A stretch of 10,715 nt of DNA, taken from Candidatus Aciduliprofundum sp. GTDB lineage: Archaea; Thermoplasmatota; Thermoplasmata; Thermoplasmatales; Aciduliprofundaceae. Within the stretch, counting starts at the first letter, position 1. Each line of letters starts with the position of its first letter. Below the pieces are notes generated by a model. The model saw only the letters and a program-made list of their open reading frames with translations. It made no database searches and was not told where the DNA came from. The translations under genes were made by a program, and so were the position numbers. Below, one piece after another: positions 6,175 through 10,715 of the stretch. Where the stretch lies: the NCBI GenBank assembly GCA_015523135.1, contig WAKY01000057.1, forward strand, positions 1-10,715. Direction: 5' to 3'.

Positions 6175-9100
6175 TTCATATCACCTACCCTTAAACGCAT
6201 AATAACACCAAGAGATGCAAGCTCATCGTGCATAAGCTTGAATGCATAGCTAGTTTCTATTGGATATATGTTTGTGGTATTTCCGCAAACTGGGCAACGG
6301 AGAATTCCGCGCTTTCTATCAAACATCGCTATATGCCCACACTCTGGATTACCACAAACATAGAGTACAGTACCATCGGAATTATCCAACAGTCTATCCT
6401 TTATTACCATTGCAGCCCCATGACCAATTAGAGTATCTCTTTCCATCTCTCCAAACCTCAATCCTCCAAGCCTTGAGCGTCCCTCAGTGGGCTGCCTTGT
6501 TAGAATCTGTACAGGACCGCGAGAGCGTGCGTGGAACTTGCCAGCAACCATATGATGCAATTTCTGATAATAAATCACACCAATGAATATCTCCGCTTCT
6601 ATCTTCCTTCCCGTTATGCCATCATACATTATTTCCTTGCCATTGTATTTGAATCCATTCTTAACAAGAGCTTCCCTTAACGCTTTCTCAGGTTCTCCAC
6701 TAAAGACAGTTCCATCTACAAATCTTCCTTCTAAAGAACCAATCTTGCCACCTATCATCTCAAGTATATGCCCTACAGTCATTCTTGAAGGAATAGCGTG
6801 GGGGTTGATTATCAAATCCGGTATAATTCCACTCTCTGTGAAAGGCATATCCTCTTGAGGAATTATCGCACCAACAACACCTTTCTGACCATGGCGAGAT
6901 GCAAATTTATCACCCAATTCTGGAATGCGCTGATCCCTAACTTTAACCTTTACTAGTCGAGAATTGTTCTCACTAACGGTTAGCAATACAGAATCAACCC
7001 AACCCTCTTCTTCAGGCCTCATTGTAACACTACTTTCTCTCCTCTTTTGCGGACCCAAAAGTTCGCTTTCCTCTTCCAAGAATCTCGGTGGCGAGGTCTT
7101 ACCTATGAGAACATCCCCGCCTTTAACATAAACTTCTGGAGAAATTAAACCATCCTCATCTAGGAGCTTGTATTTATCTTCAGTCATTGCTCCACGAACA
7201 TCAGGACTTGGAATCTCAAACCTATCCTCCTGCCCACCCGGATAGCGGCGCTCCTCACTCTTGTAAGTCCTAAAAAATGTGCTTCTTCCAAATCCTCTTT
7301 CCATGGATGCTTTGTTCATAACGATTGCATCTTGGATGTTGTAGCCATGATAAGAAATTATAGCAACTACTGCATTTTGTCCAGCAGGTCTGCGCATAAA
7401 ATTCACAAAATCCATTGTCTTTGTCCTTACAATTGGGGCTTGGGGATAATGCAATAGATGTCCGCGAGTATCAGGTCTGCGCCTGTAGTTAGCAGCTGGC
7501 AAGCCCAAAGATTGCTTGAGCATTGCTGCACCCATGGTAATTCTTGGTGATGAGTTGTGGTGAGGATAAGGCACGCATCCTGCAACTGCTCCCAAAATAA
7601 GCAATGGATCTATTTCCAAATGAGTATGCTCATTAGTAATTTTCTTTTTAACATCAAACTCTGCACCACAGTGCTTACATCTAAGCGTTACTCTCTCACC
7701 TTCTCCTGGATTTACCCATTCAACATCATTCCTGCCCAGTACTCTCCCACAATGGGGGCATCTTTCAGGAACATCATAGGCATAAACGGAAATATAGGCA
7801 TTTTCTTCTTCTTCTGCGTCAATCCATTCTACAACTCCCTCTCTCACCAAATCTTCGATATCCATCTTTCCTCTACGAAGGAGCTCTCTGTGTCTGCTCG
7901 TATACTTCACATTTCCATTCTCCACCACGAGCAAAGGTCTTCTTATTCTTCCCTTATCAGAATTAACCATAACTTCGTTGGTTGTATCATCGTATCTAAC
8001 ATTTATCTGATGAGATATTAGTCCTTTCCTTCTTCTGCTTCTTATCTCATTCGTTAGTGCCAAACCATCCTTATGATAACCCACAAGATTTCCATTTAAA
8101 TAAACTCTTGCAAGCTCTCCAGTTTCGTACTGCCTTTCCTCAACGCCTAAGCTCTTGAGAATTTTAAAAACCTCCTCTTCGGGATAGCCCTCTGAGACAT
8201 CAATTATAAGAGCTGCATTCTTTACCAATCCGCAATTCTGACCTTCTGGTGTTTCATTCGGGCACAATCTTCCCCACTGAGTAGGATGCAAATCCCTGGC
8301 TTCAAAATGGGGCTGTGAGCGGGTTAATGGAGAGATTATACGGCGTAAATGGCTTAGCGTGCTCATATGGGATGTTCTATCCAACAATTGAGAGACGCCT
8401 GTTCTTCCCCCAACCCAATTGCCAGTGCTCATGGCATGCATTATCTTTTGAGTCAAAACATCCTGTCTTATTGAGACCCTTATTCTTATCCCCTTCTTGC
8501 GATTGTAAGTCCTTTCTAATTGATACTTCAAATCTTTCATCAAAGCTTCAAAAGCCATTCTAAATAGCTCTTCAAGCAAATCTCCGGACAATTTTAGTCT
8601 CTTATTAGCCAGATGATCTTTATCATCTTCCTTTCTCAATCCTAAATGAAGTTCCAAAACCCTCCTTGCCATTCTTCCAAGATAGTAAGCTTTCTTTATT
8701 CTATCTTCCAGGCTAGTACCAAGATGTGGAAGTAAAGAAGAATCTAAAATCTGGGATATTTTCTTCTCCCTGTACTCCTTGGCCTGTCCTGCAGCAAATC
8801 TCTTCTCCAAGTACTCTATAGCATCCTTCTGAGTTCTTATTCCATTTGGAGGATAGAGTTTATCGTTCTCAACCTCTTCAATGTTGGCAAGGGCAATAAC
8901 ACTCATCTTCTCATCGCTTACAATCGCCCTGTAAATGTCCTGATCCTTTTCCAAACCCAGAGCTTTCATCAGAATTACCAATGGTATTGTACCAGCCACC
9001 GCTGGAACTGAGACTACAATAATTCCATCACTCTTCTTTTCCATAATAGTTAGGGCTCTATAACCTCTGCGCTGTGAAAATACCTTGGCTGTTTCTACAA

Positions 9101-9776
9101 CAGTATTATACTTTTCATTTTTTTCAACAAGAACTCTGTTTGGTGCTAAATCTTCCAAAGATACTAGAACTCTTTCACTTCCACCTATTATGAAGTAACC
9201 TCCTGGATCATCAGGGTCTTCTCCCACATACTCTAATTTCTGCCTATAAGGCCAGTTGAGTATGTCTTTATCCTTAGATATACTATCAAGATAATCGTCA
9301 ATATTATCCTCGTGCAGAGTGCAAATTTTAGATTTTACCATCACAGGAAAGTCCCCTATCTTAACCATTTCCGGCTCTCCTTCATAGCACCCAGCATCAT
9401 CGCATTCTAAAATTTTTATCTTCAGGTATAAAGGAGCAAGATAGCTTAAATCCCTCAATCTTGCCTCCATAGGAGTTATTTGCACAGTCGCTCCAGTTGC
9501 TTCTTTTATCTCAGGTCTTCCTATCCTTATTGTGGGCTCATTAATATCTCCATACTCGCTGTTTCTTCCAAAAATTATCTTTATTGTCTTTCCCCCCGTT
9601 TTTGTTTTATCTAAGGTTATAACTCCCGGAGGATCTTCATCTGTAACTTTTGTCGTATCAACAATCTCTTGCATTACACTATTTGGATTGTCCGGTGTGG
9701 GTATTAAATCATTGTAGGACGCAATATGGTGATTCACTACGCTCTTCTTAAACAAAACATCCACTATCGTATTCAT
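6171..9776 (-). CDS. rpoB: DNA-directed RNA polymerase subunit B (RpoB/Rpo2), unsplit
   Basis: The 1201-residue second-largest subunit is one chain. The N terminus reads VVNHHIASYNDLI (protrusion/lobe start). Further motifs in order are TGNWVGGRTGVSQLLDR at 451-467 (fork region), SQPHFEARDLHPTQWGRLCP then NETPEGQNCGLVKN at 507-520, THLEIDP at 718-724, GYNIQDAIVMN at 811-821, LGDKFASRHGQKGVVGA at 954-970 (active-site lysines and histidine), and GLRFGEMERD near 1105-1114. The C-terminal clamp zinc ribbon is C1141, C1146, C1161, C1164. A second four-cysteine ribbon (C673, C676, C700, C703) lies just before THLEIDP and looks like an insertion. No intein is present. The ATG at 9774-9776 follows AGGTGAT (9780-9786) at three bases; this site overlaps the rpoH stop region. 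The stop overlaps the rpoA1 start. The unsplit B argues against a typical methanogen or haloarchaeon. Confidence 0.98.
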   Translation of the reverse strand: MNTIVDVLFKKSVVNHHIASYNDLIPTPDNPNSVMQEIVDTTKVTDEDPPGVITLDKTKTGGKTIKIIFGRNSEYGDINEPTIRIGRPEIKEATGATVQITPMEARLRDLSYLAPLYLKIKILECDDAGCYEGEPEMVKIGDFPVMVKSKICTLHEDNIDDYLDSISKDKDILNWPYRQKLEYVGEDPDDPGGYFIIGGSERVLVSLEDLAPNRVLVEKNEKYNTVVETAKVFSQRRGYRALTIMEKKSDGIIVVSVPAVAGTIPLVILMKALGLEKDQDIYRAIVSDEKMSVIALANIEEVENDKLYPPNGIRTQKDAIEYLEKRFAAGQAKEYREKKISQILDSSLLPHLGTSLEDRIKKAYYLGRMARRVLELHLGLRKEDDKDHLANKRLKLSGDLLEELFRMAFEALMKDLKYQLERTYNRKKGIRIRVSIRQDVLTQKIMHAMSTGNWVGGRTGVSQLLDRTSHMSTLSHLRRIISPLTRSQPHFEARDLHPTQWGRLCPNETPEGQNCGLVKNAALIIDVSEGYPEEEVFKILKSLGVEERQYETGELARVYLNGNLVGYHKDGLALTNEIRSRRRKGLISHQINVRYDDTTNEVMVNSDKGRIRRPLLVVENGNVKYTSRHRELLRRGKMDIEDLVREGVVEWIDAEEEENAYISVYAYDVPERCPHCGRVLGRNDVEWVNPGEGERVTLRCKHCGAEFDVKKKITNEHTHLEIDPLLILGAVAGCVPYPHHNSSPRITMGAAMLKQSLGLPAANYRRRPDTRGHLLHYPQAPIVRTKTMDFVNFMRRPAGQNAVVAIISYHGYNIQDAIVMNKASMERGFGRSTFFRTYKSEERRYPGGQEDRFEIPSPDVRGAMTEDKYKLLDEDGLISPEVYVKGGDVLIGKTSPPRFLEEESELLGPQKRRESSVTMRPEEEGWVDSVLLTVSENNSRLVKVKVRDQRIPELGDKFASRHGQKGVVGAIIPQEDMPFTESGIIPDLIINPHAIPSRMTVGHILEMIGGKIGSLEGRFVDGTVFSGEPEKALREALVKNGFKYNGKEIMYDGITGRKIEAEIFIGVIYYQKLHHMVAGKFHARSRGPVQILTRQPTEGRSRLGGLRFGEMERDTLIGHGAAMVIKDRLLDNSDGTVLYVCGNPECGHIAMFDRKRGILRCPVCGNTTNIYPIETSYAFKLMHDELASLGVIMRLRVGDMK

Positions 9777-9785
9777 AAAATCACC

Positions 9786-10040
9786 TTAATCTCTCACCAC
9801 AACCCTGTAAACGGTTATTCTTCCAGCAGTGGGACTCTTCCTTACAATCTTTATTAAACTTCCAATGGGTATATGACCATACTTTCTCTCTAAAACTCTT
9901 AAAACAGCATCGCTCTTTTTAATTCTTGGAAGATTTTCTTTTTTAACTCCAAGTTCTTTCAAAATTTTCTCCTCCTCTTCCTTTGGTACCAAGTAATGCT
10001 CCGGAACAAGCTCGTGCTCGAGCACATTAAATCTCACCAT
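9786..10040 (-). CDS. rpoH: DNA-directed RNA polymerase subunit H (RpoH/Rpo5)
   Basis: The 84-residue protein corresponds to archaeal RpoH, equivalent to the C-terminal domain of eukaryotic Rpb5, which contacts the lower jaw. Signatures are LEHELVPEHYLVPKEEEEKI at 7-26, LPRIKKSDAVLRVL at 37-50 and IVRKSPTAGRITVYRVVVRD at 65-84. Its length is normal. The start is the ATG at 10038-10040, preceded by a strong ribosome binding site (10047-10054). It lies 22 bases after the 3' end of tRNA-Lys and 9 bases before rpoB. rpoH-rpoB-rpoA1-rpoA2 is the standard archaeal order. No TATA-like element lies in the 22-base gap or in the GC-rich tRNA, so transcription probably begins upstream of the tRNA. Confidence 0.95.
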   Translation of the reverse strand: MVRFNVLEHELVPEHYLVPKEEEEKILKELGVKKENLPRIKKSDAVLRVLERKYGHIPIGSLIKIVRKSPTAGRITVYRVVVRD

Positions 10041-10046
10041 CTTCTC

Positions 10047-10054
10047 ATCACCTC
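10047..10054 (-). promoter_or_regulatory. rpoH ribosome binding site, partly inside a palindrome
   Basis: GAGGTGAT on the minus strand lies six bases before the rpoH ATG and matches the GGAGGTGATC complement of the archaeal 16S rRNA 3' end. Five of its bases (GAGGT) belong to the 12-base palindrome at 10050-10061, so ACCU upstream could pair with AGGU of the site. Confidence 0.75.
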
Positions 10055-10061
10055 ATGAGGT
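10050..10061. repeat. 12-base perfect palindrome between tRNA-Lys and rpoH
   Basis: ACCTCATGAGGT equals its own reverse complement. It starts two bases after the tRNA 3' end and covers half of the rpoH ribosome binding site. In RNA it could form a four-pair hairpin with a CAUG loop; as DNA it could be a small dyad site. Chance formation from the ribosome binding site is possible. Confidence 0.5.
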
Positions 10062-10062
10062 A

Positions 10063-10136
10063 CGGGCCTGCGGGGAATCGAACCCCGGACCACCTGGTTA
10101 AAAGCCAGGTGCTCTACCAAGCTGAGCTACAGGCCC
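10063..10136 (-). tRNA. tRNA-Lys (anticodon UUU)
   Basis: The minus strand folds into a complete 74-base tRNA. The acceptor stem pairs GGGCCTG with CAGGCCC, and the discriminator base is G. The D arm is GCTC-AGCTTGGTA-GAGC. The anticodon stem pairs CCTGG with CCAGG around the loop CTTTTAA, giving anticodon TTT (lysine). The variable loop is TGGTC. The T arm is CGGGG-TTCGATT-CCCCG. No intron is seen and the 3' CCA is not encoded. It lies 22 bases upstream of rpoH on the same strand, behind a clear TATA box, so it likely heads the polymerase operon transcript. Its wobble uridine is of the kind modified by Elp3, encoded at the other end of the window. Confidence 0.97.
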
Positions 10137-10145
10137 ATAGATTCA

Positions 10146-10161
10146 GCCCTACATATAGGGC
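10146..10161. repeat. Inverted repeat between TATA box and tRNA-Lys, possible operator
   Basis: GCCCTA-CATA-TAGGGC is a perfect 6-base inverted repeat with a 4-base spacer. It begins next to the TATA box region and ends ten bases before the tRNA 5' end, roughly between -18 and -3 of the predicted transcription start. A protein bound here would block initiation. Chance occurrence is possible. Confidence 0.45.
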
Positions 10162-10164
10162 ATA

Positions 10165-10172
10165 TATTTAAA
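10165..10172 (-). promoter_or_regulatory. TATA box for the tRNA-Lys and RNA polymerase operon
   Basis: The minus strand reads TTTAAATA, matching the archaeal TATA consensus TTTAWATA, preceded by purine-rich ATAAAG in the place of a TFB recognition element. Its centre is about 32 bases before the tRNA 5' end, predicting a start about 6-8 bases upstream of the mature tRNA. It is the best promoter seen in the window. Confidence 0.75.
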
Positions 10173-10268
10173 CTTTATTACCATTCGACAGCCCGACCAA
10201 TATCCATGATGATTTGATTTTAATTAAATTTTTCTCATAATTAGAACTTAACAATTTTTTCCACAAGA

Positions 10269-10715
10269 TTAAAATATTTTTTGGTCAAAAGCAATATCAG
10301 TTATATCAATATGACCACGCATACCATCCCAGAAGACCTTGTAATTTTCTACCTTTAATCTCTTTTTGAATAAGGGAGCATCTATGACAAATGTTTCATA
10401 CTCTCCCCCTTCTCCACTCACATTGATTTTGTATTTTTTCTCTAATTCCACAAGTTTTGCAAGAATCTTCTCGTCTATTATCTTTCCAAGAAAGGATTCA
10501 TCTAAGCCGTAGGCAGCTACGGCAACAATCATAATATTGAAATCTGCAAGGAGCATGTCTTGCAATAGCATTCTTTGATTCTTGCCCCACAGGGGGGCGT
10601 AAGAAAGGAGCCCAAGCTCTGTGCATACTTCCTCAATCTTCGTTTTCTGGTAATTGGATGCAATTGCTCCACTTATAACTGCATCCACATCATAATTTGA
10701 AAGAACATTTTTTAA
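10269..10715 (-). CDS. dph6: Diphthine--ammonia ligase (Dph6, ATP_bind_4 family), C-terminal part (5' end outside window)
   Basis: Dph6 catalyses the ATP-dependent amidation of diphthine to diphthamide on the modified histidine of elongation factor 2. The visible 148 or so residues read from the right edge (LKNVLSNYDVDAVISGAIAS) and continue with NYQKTKIEEVCTELGLLSYA and PLWGKNQ, the typical ending of the nucleotide-binding domain. The family signature NVSGEGGEYETFVIDAP follows near the C terminus. The N-terminal PP-loop (SGGKDS-type) motif must lie beyond the window. The reading frame is open through 10715, so the GTG at 10686-10688 is internal, not the start. The family is usually about 220 residues, so roughly one third is missing. 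It points the same way as the tRNA and polymerase operon, 132 bases upstream of the tRNA. I see no strong T-tract terminator between them, so some read-through is possible. Confidence 0.9.
   Translation of the reverse strand, partial: LKNVLSNYDVDAVISGAIASNYQKTKIEEVCTELGLLSYAPLWGKNQRMLLQDMLLADFNIMIVAVAAYGLDESFLGKIIDEKILAKLVELEKKYKINVSGEGGEYETFVIDAPLFKKRLKVENYKVFWDGMRGHIDITDIAFDQKIF

Noticed and set aside
7557..8021. 154-codon plus-strand ORF opposite rpoB
   Set aside because: It lies wholly inside rpoB on the other strand, has no ribosome binding site or promoter that I can see, and shows no recognisable motifs.
1942..9776. Inteins in rpoA1, rpoA2 or rpoB
   Set aside because: Archaeal polymerase genes often carry inteins near the catalytic and trigger-loop motifs, but all these motifs are contiguous and no extra splicing or endonuclease sequence interrupts them.
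10188..10268. Small gene or non-coding RNA in the AT-rich gap after dph6
   Set aside because: Only a nine-codon ORF (MDIGRAVEW) and AT-rich sequence are seen. No stable fold, TATA-plus-start pair or conserved motif supports a gene.
10269..10688. A complete 139-residue gene starting at GTG 10686-10688
   Set aside because: The frame stays open to the right edge and the upstream residues continue the Dph6 family sequence, so the GTG is internal and the gene is cut by the window.

Overview
The window is archaeal chromosomal DNA, AT-rich to moderate in composition. It is dominated by a complete RNA polymerase operon on the minus strand, read from right to left. The polymerase is archaeal: it has an RpoH subunit, the largest subunit split into RpoA1 (A') and RpoA2 (A''), and L30e and an archaeal NusA encoded downstream. 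RpoB is a single 1201-residue chain, not split into B' and B'' as in most methanogens and haloarchaea. The unsplit B, its sequence style and an extra zinc ribbon in it suggest a Thermoplasmatota-type euryarchaeon, perhaps near Aciduliprofundum/DHVE2. This placement is inference from memory, not a search result.

Layout from left to right. 1-452 (-): the start of elp3, cut by the left edge. 453-508: a 56-base divergent promoter region. 509-1246 (+): an unusual fusion of a ModE-type winged helix with a Nudix hydrolase. 1224-1649 (-): nusA. 1649-1936 (-): rpl30e. 1942-3486 (-): rpoA2 with a long N-terminal extension. 3487-6174 (-): rpoA1. 6171-9776 (-): rpoB. 9786-10040 (-): rpoH. 10063-10136 (-): tRNA-Lys(UUU), which appears to lead the operon. 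10137-10268: an intergenic region with a good TATA box and an inverted repeat; the AT-rich part from about 10188 to 10268 shows nothing else I can name. 10269-10715 (-): the C-terminal part of dph6, cut by the right edge.

The genes rpoH to nusA form a tight run, with junctions from a 4-base overlap to a 9-base gap. A GGTGA- or AGGAGG-type ribosome binding site lies at each junction, often over the preceding stop codon, so the cistrons are probably transcribed together and translationally coupled. The only convincing promoter for this run lies upstream of the tRNA, so the tRNA and polymerase mRNA probably share a transcript. The run ends at nusA, which collides with the convergent fusion gene. 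The rps12-rps7-fusA block that often follows nusA in archaea is not here.

The flanking genes act on translation: Elp3 modifies wobble uridine 34 of tRNAs, tRNA-Lys(UUU) carries such a uridine, and Dph6 completes diphthamide on elongation factor 2. I see no defence system, CRISPR array, insertion sequence or intein. The observations most worth a second look are the HTH-Nudix fusion, the RpoA2 extension, the extra metal-binding cysteine sets in RpoB and RpoA1, and the tRNA leader.
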